The position numbers and the translations under genes are program-made. A stretch of 64,000 bases of DNA from Pseudomicrostroma phylloplanum (taxonomy: Eukaryota; Basidiomycota; Exobasidiomycetes; Microstromatales). Below the pieces are notes generated by a model. It saw only the letters and a program-made list of their open reading frames with translations. It did not search any database and was not told where the DNA came from. Positions 41,754 to 53,039 of the stretch are shown here, piece by piece. Location: the NCBI GenBank assembly GCA_039545275.1, contig BCHS01000003.1:972057-1036056 (forward strand), written 5' to 3'. Each line of letters starts with the position of its first letter. Position 1 is the stretch's first letter.

Positions 41754-43679
41754 ATGTTCGAGCTCATCCGGGACACGTTCCTGGGGCAGATCATCTACCT
41801 AGCATCTGGTCGCAAGCATATGCAATTTCCGGAGGAGAAGGCTGATTTCGTTGTCCCTGAGCAATATCGCCTTGGCTACAAGGAAGCACAGCTGAAGAGG
41901 AAGACTTCACCGACGGAAGGGCCGGAGAAGTCATACTTTACTCAGGAGAGGAAGAGCACACACGCTCGGGGGTCACCGCTTCAGACGCCTGGCGGTGATG
42001 TGTTCGTCAACGCCCATCACGATGCACAATCTATCAGGGAAGCTGAGGGTCAGACGCCCGGTGTCGCAAGAACGCCTGGTGCCACCTCCGGTGCTGCTCC
42101 CCCTCTCGGCTCTGACCGTGAGCCTCCCAGTCGTCAGTCTTCAGACAGGACCCTGGCAGGCGCACTTCCTGGAGACGAGGAGAAGAATCAAGAAAATCTG
42201 CCCAACGCGCACGAAGACGAGGCGGAAGGGCGAGACCCTTATATCGTCGACTGGTACGGGCCCAACGACCCGCAGAACCCTCTGAATTGGTCGCAACCAA
42301 AGAAGGTCTTTGTCACGGCTCTCTTGTGCTACCTCACCTTCTCCGTCTACGCTGGAAGCAGTATCGTTACCCCAGGACTGGAGGACTTCGCTGCCGAACA
42401 CCAAGTCGGCCTGGTCGTTGCAACGCTGTCTTTGACTCTCTACGTCCTTGGCTACGGTATTGGACCGATGTTCTTGAGCTCTCTCAGCGAGATTCCCTCA
42501 ATTGGAAGGAACGTACCATACATCCTCACCTTGGCTATCTTTGTCATCCTCCAGGTACCCACCGCCATCATCTCTAGCACAGCAGGCTACTTCATCCTTC
42601 GCTTCCTCGCGGGCGTCTTTGGCTCGCCTCCTTTGGCGACTGGTGGAGCTACCATTGCGGACATGTTTCCTCCAAAGACAAGAGCCATATGGGTGGGGGT
42701 CTGGGGTATCTCTTGCGTCTGCGGCCCAGCCCTCGGACCTCTCATTGGAGGCTATGCAGTGGACGGCACTGGCAGCTGGAGATGGACTATATGGCCTATC
42801 CTCTTCGCCTCCGGCGGAGCCCTCCTCCTCCTCATCTTCACTCTCCCGGAGACGAGCTCCACAAATATCCTTGCGAGGAGGGCAGCGAGGCTACGCAAGC
42901 TCACTGGCAACAACGAACTTCGCAGTCAAGGAGAGATGATCCAAGCGAGCATGACTGGCAAAGAGATCGCTATGATGACTCTCGTCCGCCCGTTCCTATT
43001 GACCATCATCGACCCCATGGTTCTCCTCTTGAACCTCCTGATTGGTCTCGTATACGCTATCCTATACGTTTGGCTCGAGGCGTTCCCGATCGTCTTTATG
43101 GGCATCCCGGAGTACGGCTTTACCGCTGGTCAAATGGGTCTAGCTTTCCTCTCCATCTTGGTCGGTGCTGTTCTGGCCTTCGCCGCCTTTGTGTGGTACT
43201 GCAAAGTGCGCTCGGAGCCCATGTTCGACCGCAAGGGTGGCAGACTAGACCCCGAGGACCGCCTCGAACCGGCCATGGTGTCCTTGATCTTTTTGCCCAT
43301 TTGTCTCTTCGGTTTCGGATGGACAGCTACGGCCTCGATCCACTGGATCGTGCCGATCATCTTTGCCGGCATGTTCGCGATCGGCACCTTTGGCGCTTTC
43401 CAGGCGGTGCTCAACTTCTTGGCCGACGCGTATCCCGATTACATCGCTTCTGTCCTCGCATCCAACGATCTCTTCAGGTCGATCATGGGTGCCGCCTTCC
43501 CCCTCTTTGCTCGCGCCATGTTCACGAACTTGCAAGCGATGAACGGTCCTGCCGCGTTCCCTGTGGCATGGGGATGCACTCTCCTGGGATGCTTGACACT
43601 CCTCTTCGTGCCCCTGCCGTGGATCTTCTACTTCTACGGTCCCAAGCTGCGCAAGGCCTCCCGCTATGCGTCATACTAA
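41754..43679 (+). CDS. MFS multidrug transporter, DHA1 family (Flr1/CaMdr1-like)
   Basis: A single exon of 641 residues from the ATG at 41754. The upstream frame is open but passes two ambiguous bases, so it was not used. The cytosolic N-terminus (FELIRDTFLGQIIYLASG, PEEKADFVVPEQY) and the block WYGPNDPQNPLNWSQPKK are typical of Flr1/Mdr1-type drug:H+ antiporters. Twelve hydrophobic segments follow between about residues 185 and 635. The motif-A-like loop, RFLAGVFGSPPLATGGATIAD (motif C region) and GPALGPLIGGY are visible. The family exports fluconazole, benomyl and other toxic compounds across the plasma membrane. The substrate here is unknown. A long Ser/Thr/Pro-rich linker separates the N-terminal motif from the first helix. 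Confidence 0.92.
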   Translation: MFELIRDTFLGQIIYLASGRKHMQFPEEKADFVVPEQYRLGYKEAQLKRKTSPTEGPEKSYFTQERKSTHARGSPLQTPGGDVFVNAHHDAQSIREAEGQTPGVARTPGATSGAAPPLGSDREPPSRQSSDRTLAGALPGDEEKNQENLPNAHEDEAEGRDPYIVDWYGPNDPQNPLNWSQPKKVFVTALLCYLTFSVYAGSSIVTPGLEDFAAEHQVGLVVATLSLTLYVLGYGIGPMFLSSLSEIPSIGRNVPYILTLAIFVILQVPTAIISSTAGYFILRFLAGVFGSPPLATGGATIADMFPPKTRAIWVGVWGISCVCGPALGPLIGGYAVDGTGSWRWTIWPILFASGGALLLLIFTLPETSSTNILARRAARLRKLTGNNELRSQGEMIQASMTGKEIAMMTLVRPFLLTIIDPMVLLLNLLIGLVYAILYVWLEAFPIVFMGIPEYGFTAGQMGLAFLSILVGAVLAFAAFVWYCKVRSEPMFDRKGGRLDPEDRLEPAMVSLIFLPICLFGFGWTATASIHWIVPIIFAGMFAIGTFGAFQAVLNFLADAYPDYIASVLASNDLFRSIMGAAFPLFARAMFTNLQAMNGPAAFPVAWGCTLLGCLTLLFVPLPWIFYFYGPKLRKASRYASY

Positions 43680-45473
43680 ATCAATAGAAGCTCTGTTATT
43701 CCTGTCATCACCCCATTGCGATACCTTTCGCACGAGTTATCGTCCATGTAGATCTTCTCCGCATTGCTCCCATGTCATTATGAGCTACTCCCATTTCCGT
43801 GCATGATGAATGTGCGCTTGTCTTCCCTCGATCTCTCGAACCTACATTCTTGAAGCAGACGATCATTCACCGGTGCGGACTGTGCGGGTCGACGACATTA
43901 TTTACATCTCCTATCTGCCCCACGCGGGGCAATTCGCCAAGGAATGTGTCGCCCGCGCGGGTCGGAATGAGCTTGGCCGGCGGCGAAGCGGGGCTTCAAG
44001 GAGCGGGCTCCCCTTCGACGTCAGCTTTCAATAGGCGCTTTCTTTGGGGAACGTCAGTCTTCCGCTCATGTTGCATGATATGTCCACTACGACAACGTTC
44101 ACCGAGACAGCCAAGCTCGGTAGATCACATGCACCGAGACATTCGTATGACCCCTCCGCCGCACCCGGGAATGCCAGCTGGCAGCCGGCGGGAGACGAAA
44201 ACGAGGGCGGGGGCCACCTGAGCAGGGGGGCAGGGGGAGCAGCCAAGGGAAGGTCTGAGCGTGGAGAGTTTGGAAGACACAATTGTTGCCGCATTGCATG
44301 GAATGGAGAATCTGTGAGACTTAGCGTCATGCTTCTATTGACCTCAGCCTGTCTCCGCCCTCTGTGCTTCCAGCATTGCGTAGGAGGACGGAATGCGGCG
44401 GGGACACGACCTTTTGAGTCGCCAAACGTGCATTGGCGGGCGGAGCTACAATGATGGGGGGGCCCATGTGGATTCGGCCGCTGGTGCAAGCTTTCCGCCT
44501 TCTCGCTTACGATGCCGTCGTGGCTTCCTTTGCTGCCCCGAAGCCTTCTTCGATTCCGTGACCTTTCCGTCGTCTAGCTAGCCATAACGATGGCGTGCCA
44601 TGGGCCGAGAGATGTTCGTCTTTCGTCGGATTCTCGTCTTCTTTGTATGCAAGAGCAACTCTCAGGTCAGCCAAGCAGAGAGACCTCGCCGGACCCTGGA
44701 CCCTTCGTCTCCGGTATGAGTGATATGCATCCGTCTCAGACCCAATCAACAAGGGCTTCGCAGTCAGCCAGACCCCGACGGAAGCAAAGAGGTGGGATAC
44801 CCACGCTTCAGACACTTGAATTCTCGACAAGTGACGAGTGTTGCGCAGTGGTGAGACATTCAATGAGCAGCATTACGATGGCCGCCATGAGAAGCGCAAG
44901 GCCTGGCCACGACAGGAGGAGATGAGCGCACCGAGGGTCGGGATGCCAAGTCGCGGAATCCAATATACCTACCGCCGGGAGCCGAACAGCGGGGAAGGCG
45001 GAAAGCGGCACTCCAGCACGAGATTTGGGTGTCCGGAATGACGAGCGAAATCAAACCCCGGCGGCTCGCGGCGGGCTTCGAAACTTGCCCACATGTGAGA
45101 GGGGCGGAATTGAGACATGGCATGAGGCAGCAGGGTAGGAGGGTAGGCTAGCAGGGGTCATCATGGCATGCCGGTACAAGGACACTCTTCCGTAATTGTG
45201 ACACTCTGGCTGGGGTGCCTGGATAGTCTTCCAACAGAAGTCGTACCTGGCTCTCACACTGCCCTGATACCCCTGGCGCACCATACACCGTCGTTGCTCT
45301 CGCGCTGGGTGTGACCGCCCTGGATGGACCGTGAGATTCTATAAGTACTCAGCTACCTTTGCCCCCCTTTCCCATTACTTTGTCCATCCACAAGCATCTC
45401 CATTCTCTCTACCCTTCGTCGAACTCAACTTACTCAACAACCTCACCGCCCACCAAGCCAAACCACCTTCACA
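43680..45473. promoter_or_regulatory. Long intergenic region upstream of the ferritin-like gene
   Basis: 1.8 kb without a supported gene, the longest such interval in the window. Short frames on both strands have no domain character. A TATAAG box lies at 45340-45345, 129-134 bp before the downstream start codon. It is followed by a C-rich, CT-rich leader typical of strongly expressed fungal genes. Confidence 0.5.
45340..45345 (+). promoter_or_regulatory. TATA box of the ferritin-like gene
   Basis: TATAAG in the context TTCTATAAGTAC stands alone in the region, with a CA/CT-rich leader of about 100 nt between it and the ATG at 45474. Confidence 0.55.
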
Positions 45474-46391
45474 ATGGTCTCAGTCAAGTTCGCCTCTCTC
45501 CTCACCTTCGTGGCCGCCTCCATGGTCGCTGCTGCCCCTGCCGCTCTTAAGAAGCGCAGCGACATCGACACCACCATCCTGCAGTACGCTCTCACCCTCG
45601 AGCACCTCGAGGCCAAGTTCTACCACATGGCCCTGAAGAACCTGTCCGCAAAGGACTTTGCCAACGCCGGCTTTGCCCCCGCCATCCGACAGCGCTTCGG
45701 CGAGATCGGTGGCCACGAGATCCAGCACGTCAAGTTCCTCGAGGCCGCCCTCGGCGCTGACGCCGTCAAGGCCTGCACCTACGACTTTGGTGCCGGTGTC
45801 ACCGACGTCAAGAGCTTCATCGCCACCGCTCAGCTCCTCGAGGGTGTTGGAGTTTCCGCCTACCTCGGCGCTGCTGCCCTGATCACCAACCCCGACTACC
45901 TCACCGCTGCTGGCTCTATCCTCACCACCGAGTCCCGCCACTCCGCCTGGGTCCAGTCTTCGGCTGCTCTGTCCGACCCCGCTGGTGCCGCTTACGACGT
46001 CCCCACCAACTTCAACCAGACCTACTCTCTGGCCGCTCCCCTCATCAAGTCGTGCCCTTCGTCGAACGCTCCCCTGCCAGTGGTTGCCTTCCCAACCCTG
46101 AACCTGAGCCCCGCTACCAACCTGCAGCCCGGCCAGAGTGTCACCGTCTCCGGTAAGGGTGTCAAGGATGGTCAGTACCTGGCCGTGCTCACCGCCGGCG
46201 GACAGTACTTCAGCAAGATCAGGAACGGCAAGGCCACCGTCCCCAAGAACACCTCTACTGGACGATCCTACTTCCTGGTCACCTCCGGCAACAGCACCGT
46301 CTCCGATGACACCACCATCGCCGGCCCAGTTGCCAGCGACTACCTCCTGTCTGCCTCTGAGGCCTTCAGCCTCGTCAAGAGCCAGTACTAA
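45474..46391 (+). CDS. Secreted ferritin-like domain protein (Rds1-like)
   Basis: A single exon of 305 residues. Signal peptide near 1-20 (KFASLLTFVAASMVAAAPAA), followed by a Kex2-type KKR site before SDIDTTILQ. The four-helix ferritin-like domain shows LTLEHLEAKFYHMAL, RFGEIGGHEIQHVKFLE and ILTTESRHSAW. Its Glu and His residues are spaced as in the fungal ferritin-like/Rds1 family. A C-terminal beta-rich domain (about 205-300) begins LSPATNLQPGQSVTVSGKG and carries NxS/T sites. Codon use is strongly biased (CTC, ACC, GCC, AAG), implying high expression. Rds1-type genes are reported as stress- and nutrient-regulated, and their molecular activity is not established. The long upstream region fits complex regulation. 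Confidence 0.85.
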   Translation: MVSVKFASLLTFVAASMVAAAPAALKKRSDIDTTILQYALTLEHLEAKFYHMALKNLSAKDFANAGFAPAIRQRFGEIGGHEIQHVKFLEAALGADAVKACTYDFGAGVTDVKSFIATAQLLEGVGVSAYLGAAALITNPDYLTAAGSILTTESRHSAWVQSSAALSDPAGAAYDVPTNFNQTYSLAAPLIKSCPSSNAPLPVVAFPTLNLSPATNLQPGQSVTVSGKGVKDGQYLAVLTAGGQYFSKIRNGKATVPKNTSTGRSYFLVTSGNSTVSDDTTIAGPVASDYLLSASEAFSLVKSQY

Positions 46392-46815
46392 AAAGGTACA
46401 AACCCACTTGTTGATACCCCCTTCGCTTTCTCCGACTCTACCATCCGAGTGACTCCCCCTTCGTCTTCATTGTACTCTTGAGCAATTGTTCACAGTCATC
46501 GTTTTCGACGCCCCTTATCAAAGAACATTCATTGCTACTGTCAACCGCCATTGTGATCTTCCTGAGTGACCTGCATGTTTCACCATCGACTGCTATCTGT
46601 TGCCGTCGACGGTGGGTTAGCGACCAGAGCCGGCCAGCAAAGGCTGAGCACCGCGGGATGCCGCGCGCATGGGCTGCAACCAGACTCCGCGCCTCGGCCG
46701 ACGCGATAAGGTGAATTTTTCTATTCCCACTGTCTGTTCCTTTTCTATTTGGGTAACCCCCCCGCTGCAATCAGAACATCCCCTCATACCAACCTAGCAC
46801 CTCTACCATAGCATC
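46392..46815. other. Intergenic region between ferritin-like gene and IMP dehydrogenase
   Basis: A 424-bp stretch containing the 3' end of one gene and the promoter of the next. No motif could be assigned. Confidence 0.4.
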
Positions 46816-48917
46816 ATGAGCGTACAGAACGGTACTTCCCTCGCCGCAGGTAACGGTCTTCTGCAGGCCTCTTCCTCCAAGGCGCCCCTGGACGCCTCTC
46901 AAGCCTTGGCGACCCTTGCCAGCTACCCGCACGGTGATGGCCTCGCCATGTCAGAGCTCATCGACTCGAGGACCCACGGCGGTCTGACGTACAACGAGTG
47001 GGTATTGAGCCAGGTCTGCGGCGGTGCCGAGAACCATCTCTGACGGCACATCGCGTCCTTTTGCTTCAACAGCTTCCTGGTCCTTCCCGGCTACATTGAC
47101 TTCCCTGCCTCGGAAGTCAGCCTCCAGTCCAGAGTCACTCGTAACGTAGTCCTCAACACTCCCTTCCTTTCGTCTCCTATGGACACCGTCACGGAGACCG
47201 ACATGGCCATCGCCATTGGTCTGCAGGGTGGTATGGGTGTCATCCACAACAACATGTCGCCTCAGGAGCAGGCTAGCATGGTGCGAAAGGTCAAGAAGTA
47301 CGAGAACGGCTTCATCACAGAGCCCATGTGCCTGAGCCCAAAGGAGACCGTCGGCGATGTCCTCGACATCAAGCAGCGCCTGGGCTTCGGAGGTATTCCC
47401 ATCACTGGTGAGTCTCTCGTCTCAATGGCCGCTGTGAATGCCTCAAAGGAAGGGAAGATGGCAAGGGACCACGTCCGGCGAGGCCACTGGTGAAAACGAG
47501 AGCCATCGAGGTGATGAAAAAATCTTTATTGCTGTTAACCTTCGTTCTGCTGAGGCCCTCTCTTAGACTTGAGAGGGCGGTGCAGACCAACAACCTATGT
47601 CCACTGATTTACGATGCAATGACGCAAGGGTGGCAAAGGGGGAGGCGGGCGGCTTCCAGCAGCAGTCTTGATGCTCTATGAGTGGCCTGATCGTAGAGCT
47701 GACATCTTCGTCTCCCGTCGATCTCTCTTGCAGACAACGGAGGCCTCAATGGCAAGCTCCTCGGTATTGTCACTGCTAGAGATGTCCAGTTTCGGGACCC
47801 TGCCGCTCCTCTCTCGGAGATCATGACTACCGATCTCGTCACCGCAAAGACTGGCGTCACTCTCGAGCAAGCCAACAACATTCTGCGAGACTCCAAGAAG
47901 GGCAAGCTTCCCATTGTGGACACCGAAGGCCGTCTCGTCTCCCTTCTGGCACGTTCTGACCTGCTCAAGAACCAGAACTTCCCGCTGGCTTCAAAGAGGC
48001 CCGACTCCAAGCAGCTGTACTGTGCCGCTGCTGTCGGTACTCGTCCTTCCGACCGAGAGCGTCTGAACCTCCTCGTCGAGGCTGGTCTCGACGTTGTTGT
48101 GCTGGACTCCTCGCAGGGTAACTCGATCTACCAAGTCGAGATGATCCAATGGATCAAGAAGACACACCCCAAGCTGGATGTCATTGCCGGCAATGTCGTG
48201 AACAGGGAGCAAGCAGCGACGCTCATCGCCGCTGGTGCAGATGCTCTCCGAGTAGGAATGGGTTCTGGTTCGATCTGCATCACTCAGGAAGTGATGGCCG
48301 TCGGTCGACCTCAAGGAACTGCCGTCTACGCCGTCGCTGAGTTTGCAGCTCGATTCGGCGTGCCAGTCATCGCTGACGGTGGTATCTCGAACGTGGGACA
48401 CATTGCCAAGGCGATGACGCTGGGCGCTTCTGCTGTCATGATGGGATCGCTCCTTGCCGGTATCGAGGAGGCCCCCGGAACATACTTCTTCCGAGAGGGC
48501 AAGCGTCTCAAAGCCTACCGAGGAATGGGCTCCATCGAGGCCATGGAGCACCAGAGGAAGGGCAAGGCTCCTGGAGCCACGGGCAAGGGAGCTGCCAAGG
48601 CCGATGCTGCTGCCCCCGACGTCGCCCACGAGAATGCCGCTACTCAGCGATACTTCTCTGAAGCCGATGCCGTCAAGGTTGCCCAGGGAGTTTCGGGTGC
48701 TGTTGCAGACAAGGGTTCGTTGAAGCGCTTCCTGCCTTACCTCTTTACTGGTCTGCAGCACTCTTTGCAGGACATGGGAGTGCGAAACTTGACGCAGCTC
48801 AAGGAGTATGTCGGCAGCGGCAAGGTCAGGTTCGAGCTCAGGACTGCCAGTGCTCAGGTTGAGGGAGGAGTCCACGGGCTGGCCTTCTTCAACAAGCAGC
48901 TCTACTCCGACGCGTAA
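46816..48917 (+). CDS. IMD: Inosine-5'-monophosphate dehydrogenase
   Basis: Three exons (46816-46997, 47073-47407, 47734-48917) give about 566 residues. IMPDH converts IMP to XMP with NAD+, the rate-limiting step of guanine nucleotide synthesis. Visible features are GLTYND joined by splice to [19 protein letters not shown], and two CBS repeats (about residues 120-240). [17 protein letters not shown] and the catalytic Cys near 354 in GSGSICITQ follow, then [21 protein letters not shown] and the flap [10 protein letters not shown]. An Ala/Lys-rich stretch sits in the flap region. Intron 1 is 75 nt with a GTGGGT donor. Intron 2 is 326 nt, far longer than any other here, and hosts a box C/D snoRNA. 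Dense use of preferred codons suggests strong expression. Confidence 0.96.
47504..47616 (+). ncRNA. Box C/D snoRNA (snR54/SNORD59-like) in IMPDH intron 2
   Basis: C box GTGATGA lies at 47511-47517, D' box CTGA at 47550-47553 and D box CTGA at 47604-47607. CATCG (47504-47508) and CGATG (47612-47616) can pair as the terminal stem. Just upstream of D', TTAACCTTCGTTCT (47535-47548) is complementary to 13 bases of the 18S rRNA segment AGAACGAAGGTTA found in basidiomycetes. The fifth base before D' pairs with the A preceding CG. That adenosine corresponds to yeast A974 and human A1031, targets of snR54 and SNORD59. An 8-bp hairpin (47555-47578) follows D'. Yeast snR54 also lies in an IMP dehydrogenase intron (IMD4), which supports the call. 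The rRNA match is recalled, not computed. Confidence 0.8.
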
Positions 48918-49245
48918 GCGTTCAGTCGCGCTACTTTCTGTTCATAATTCATGTCACCCTCTTCTATCTATTGTGTCGTGGCTCATATAAGCTGCTTTCA
49001 CCCTGCCTAATGTCATGTGCCTGCCTGCCTGCCTGCCTGTCCTGTGAGCATTCTGTGCTGGCTCATTACGCTATGCAGTCGCGGAGCGGAAGGAGAGTGA
49101 GAGAGTGACGCGCCTGAGCGTGCGTCCACTTCCGGGCGAGGAGGGTCAAGTCGAGTGAGCCGTGTGCCTGCCTGCCTGTCTTCTTCCTACAGCCCATCGT
49201 CATCCTCGTTCTTACCACTGTACCAGTCCCTCGTTCTCGTTGATC
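48918..49245. other. Intergenic region between IMP dehydrogenase and RFC1
   Basis: A 328-bp stretch containing a (TGCC)n tetranucleotide run near 49018-49039. Otherwise it is a 3' end and a short promoter. Confidence 0.45.
49018..49039. repeat. (TGCC)n simple repeat
   Basis: About five tandem TGCC/CTGC units in the intergenic region, with a shorter run near 49165. Confidence 0.7.
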
Positions 49246-52200
49246 ATGCCGCCAAAGGCTCCCGCCCCAAAGGCGCCTGCCAAGCCCAAGCCCCTCATCA
49301 AGGGTCAGGGCTCTTTGCAGGGCTACTTCTCCGGTGGCAGCATGGCCCGCGCCGAGGGAAGCGGTGGTGGAGCCAGTGGAAGTGGCAGCAGCGCTACTCC
49401 GCCCAAGAAGGACAAGGACAAGCCAAAGGAAAGACCTCCTCCAGAGGTCAAGCAGATGACCGAACCGGTGAGCATGTGCTGATCTGCTACAATTTTGGTG
49501 GAGGATGCGACGGCTGAAACATTCCTCGTGCTCGTAATTCCTGCCCAGGTCACCGTACGCGGTTATACGCCCAGCAGCATGTCTCCCTCGCCTTCGAAGA
49601 GCAAAGCACCGTGAGTTGAAAAGTCATGCAGGCGCTTGTCTGCTATGTATGCTGATGCTTCCCCTTCTCTGCACGCACTTCCTCACAGACCCATCCGACC
49701 GAGACCTACGCCAAAGAAGGAAGATGAGGTCACAGAGGCCGCTACTTCCAGCCGGTCGAATGGCTCACAGTCCAAGTACTTTCCCGAGACTGCCAAGAAG
49801 GTGAGTAGTACAGGCATCTGCCGACGTGTGTGCAACTCTACTGACAGAAGCTTGCATCGCAGGCTGAGCCGAATGAGATTGCTGACGATGACGACGACGA
49901 CGAGGAGGAAGAGGTGAAACCTGCCAAGGGGAGGGGTAGAGTGTCTGCTGCTAATGCAAAGAAGAGAAAGGTGAGAAGAACCATACAAAGTCTCTTGTCG
50001 TGTAGCTCGTAGCTCGTAGCTCGCACTGACCGAGTCGATTGCCTCTCTGCAGATCGAGGATGATGACGACGACGATGACGACTACGAGGAGGAGAAGGCG
50101 CAAGTCAAGTCTCCGCCGCGCTCAAAGGGTCGAGCTTCAGCAGCATCCAAGAAGAGCCCAGCGTCAAAGACATCGACGCAGCGGACAAAGAAGGCTCGAA
50201 AGCAGGAAAGCGACGACGAGCAATCCTCTGATCTGGAGATGGTCGAAGCTCCCCCTCCTCCTAAGGCGAAAAAGGCTCCAGCTGCAAAGGCAGGCAGCTC
50301 CAAGAACAACTCCATCGCTCTGGATGATGACGACGATGACGACGATGAGGATGTCAAGCGACCGGTTGCTCCAGCGGCTGTCAAATCTACTGCGAAAGCT
50401 ATCGGGAGCAGCGCTTCCGCAGCGCCGCCCAAGCCAGCCAAGGAAGAGGATGCAGATGCAAAGGCTGCCCTCAAAGCGAGTCGTGATCGCGCTGCGCAAG
50501 GCCCCAGTGCACCCGGCTCGAAGGAGATTCCGCAAGGCGCTCCCAACTGCTTGATAGGTTTGACCTTTGTGTTCACTGGTCAGCTCGAGAGTCTGGAGAG
50601 GGAAGAGGCCCAGAACCTCGTCAAGGGCCTGGGGGCCAAGGTCACCGGTGCGCCATCTTCCAAGACCTCCTTTGTCGTTGTGGGCGAGGGCGCTGGACCC
50701 TCGAAGCTCAAGAAGATCGAGGCTCAAGGTCTCAAGACGATCGACGAGAACGGACTTCTCGATCTCATCCGCTCAAAGGAGGGTGCAAAGCCGGACGAAG
50801 CTGCACTGAAGAAGCTCAAAGAGGAGGAGAAGAAGATCGAAAAGGCTGCAAAGGCAATGGAGGTCGGAGGTGGCGGGGCCGGCATCGGTCATAAGGGCGC
50901 TGCAGCCAAGCCTGAAGAGACCGACTCGCACGCGCTCTGGACGACGAAGTACGCCCCATCCCAGATGAAGGACCTCGTAGGCAACAATGCGGCTATTGAG
51001 AAGCTCAAGGGCTGGCTGGAAGGCTGGCCAGCTTCGTACAAGTCCAACTTCAAGAAGCCTGGAAAGTTCGGCTATGGCTGCTTCAGGGGAATCATGTTGT
51101 CTGGCCCCCCAGGAATTGGTAAGACATCAGCAGCTCACCTTGTCGCGCGTCTTTGCGGGTACGCGCCCATTGAGCTCAATGCTAGTGACGCACGTAGTAA
51201 GAAGCTCATCGAGCACAATCTCAAGAGTCTCATCAACAACAAGAGCCTCGACGGCTGGTACGGCGGGGGTGGCATGACAGTTGAGGGCATCACCATCCGT
51301 GACAACACCGTACTGATCCTTGATGAGGTCGATGGAATGTCTGGAGGCGATCGAGGAGGTGTCGGAGCCATCAATCAGCTCATCAAGAAGACTCGCATCC
51401 CCATCATCCTCATCTGCAACGACCGCAAGAGCGCCAAGATGAAGCCGTTCGATCACACTACTTTCGGCTTGCCTTTCCAGCGACCAAAGGCAGACTCGAT
51501 TCGTTCCAGGCTCCAGACTATCGCCTTCCGCGAGAAGCTCAAGGTTGACAAGAATGGCATGGATATGCTGATCAGCGCTGCCCAAAATGATATTCGACTG
51601 GTCATCAACATGCTCTCCACCTGGAAGCTGGGCCAGTCTGCGTTGAGCTACGACGATAGCAAGAAGCTCGGAGCTGAGAATGTCAAGCCTGGGATGCCCA
51701 CCCCTTGGAGCTTGTACAGCGAATTGTCAAGTCACGCCCTTTGGGCTGCGTCGAGCAAGAAGACCTTGAACCAAAAGACTGAGATCTACTTCAGCGACAT
51801 GGGAATGGTACCTCTCTTCGTCCAAGAGAACTACATTCGTCAACGGCCCCAATCGACGATGGGTGAGACTGATACCAAGAAGAAGGATCTGAAGACTCTG
51901 CAGCTTTTGAACGGTGCAGCTGCAGCCATATCTGACGGTGACGTAGTGGACAACATGATCCACGGCTCCCAGCAGCAATGGTCTCTCCTGCCTTTGCATG
52001 CTGTTCAGTCCACTCTGAAGCCAATGTCTCTCATGTATGGAATGGGCCCAGAAGGCTCTTACGGTCCTGCTTTCCCTGCCTGGTTCGGTCAAAATTCCAA
52101 GCAGGGCAGGTTGTTCCGAGCCACGGTCGAGCTGCAGACGAAGATGAGGCTCACTGCAAGTGGTTCGCGACACGAGGTCCGAGAGCAGTACCTTCCTCAC

Positions 52201-52635
52201 CTCTTCACCGGTCTCTCGAAGCCGCTCCTCTCCTCTGGCGCTTCCGGCATTCCAGACGTCGTCGAGCTGCTGGACGCCTACTACCTCAATCTCGAGGACC
52301 GAGAGAACATCATGGAGCTGGGTGTGGGCAAGAACAACGGAGACGAGGTGCTCAAGAAGGTGCCCACGGCCGTCAAGTCTGCCTTCACCCGTCAGTACAA
52401 TGCCGCCAGCCATCCCATTGCACTCCAGAGGGGCGACCTGGGCAGTGGCGGCAGAGCCAAGCAGCTCGTTGGCGACGCTGCTCCCGATGCAGAGGAAGCC
52501 ATCATCCAGGATGAAGTCGTGGATGAGTCGGGAAGCGAAATGGGTGACAGCGATGATGATCTGGACTTTACAAAGGACAAGATGATCAAGGAGAAGAAGC
52601 AGAAGGCGGCCAAGGGAAAGGCAAAGGCCAAGTGA
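49246..52635 (+). CDS. RFC1: Replication factor C subunit 1 (clamp-loader large subunit)
   Basis: Five exons (49246-49467, 49549-49610, 49689-49800, 49863-49970, 50053-52635) encode about 1,028 residues. QGSLQGYF near residue 25 fits a PCNA-interacting peptide (Q..L..YF). Acidic and Lys-rich linkers follow. A BRCT domain covers about 331-407 (LIGLTFVFTGQLESLEREEA). The AAA+ module begins LWTTKYAPSQMKDLVGN, with Walker A GPPGIGKTSAA at about 517-527 and Walker B ILDEVDGMSGGD near 590. The RFC1 C-terminal domain and a Lys-rich end follow. RFC loads the PCNA ring on primed DNA. Four introns crowd into the disordered N-terminus while the 2.6-kb last exon is uninterrupted. Confidence 0.96.
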
Positions 52636-53039
52636 GCGCAGGACGGGCCCAAATTTGTACTTCAGATGTAAATTGTGGCTCATGTCACTGTCAATGTCAC
52701 ATCACCTTGGCTCTGCAATCCGACTTCAATGTGGCGGTCTCATCAGCCGCTTGGAAGTCCCACTGACTCATATCTCACTCAGAAGCAGGAGTGATGCAAG
52801 TCGATTTCTCACAAGCCAGCCCAGCCGCTGGTGGGCTCTGGGCCGACTGATCGAACAACCGAACGGTACTGTACATGGGTGGATCCACAGCCTCGTGACA
52901 TGGAACATGGAAAGGAATGAAGAAGGGCAGCAGTGTGTGGTGTGTGGTCGGGGTGGGGGGAAAACATGGGCATGAGGGCAGGGGAGCATTGCTACTGAGT
53001 GCATTGAGCAAGAGCGAGGGAGGGTAGCGTGGTGGCTGC
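52636..53039. other. Convergent 3' intergenic region
   Basis: A 404-bp stretch between the RFC1 and CDCA7-like stops. It contains no supported gene. Confidence 0.4.

Noticed and set aside
42689..43687. 332-codon open frame in an alternative frame of the MFS transporter
   Set aside because: It lacks membrane segments and overlaps the clear 12-helix transporter frame.
44028..44489. 153-codon minus-strand open frame upstream of the ferritin-like gene
   Set aside because: It is Pro/Ser/Cys-rich with no family resemblance, and the region reads as a promoter.
47991..48875. 294-codon open frame antisense to IMP dehydrogenase
   Set aside because: It mirrors the strongly biased IMPDH coding strand and shows no domain.
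51727..52683. 318-codon open frame antisense to RFC1
   Set aside because: It is a shadow of biased codon use in RFC1, whose sense frame is fully conserved.
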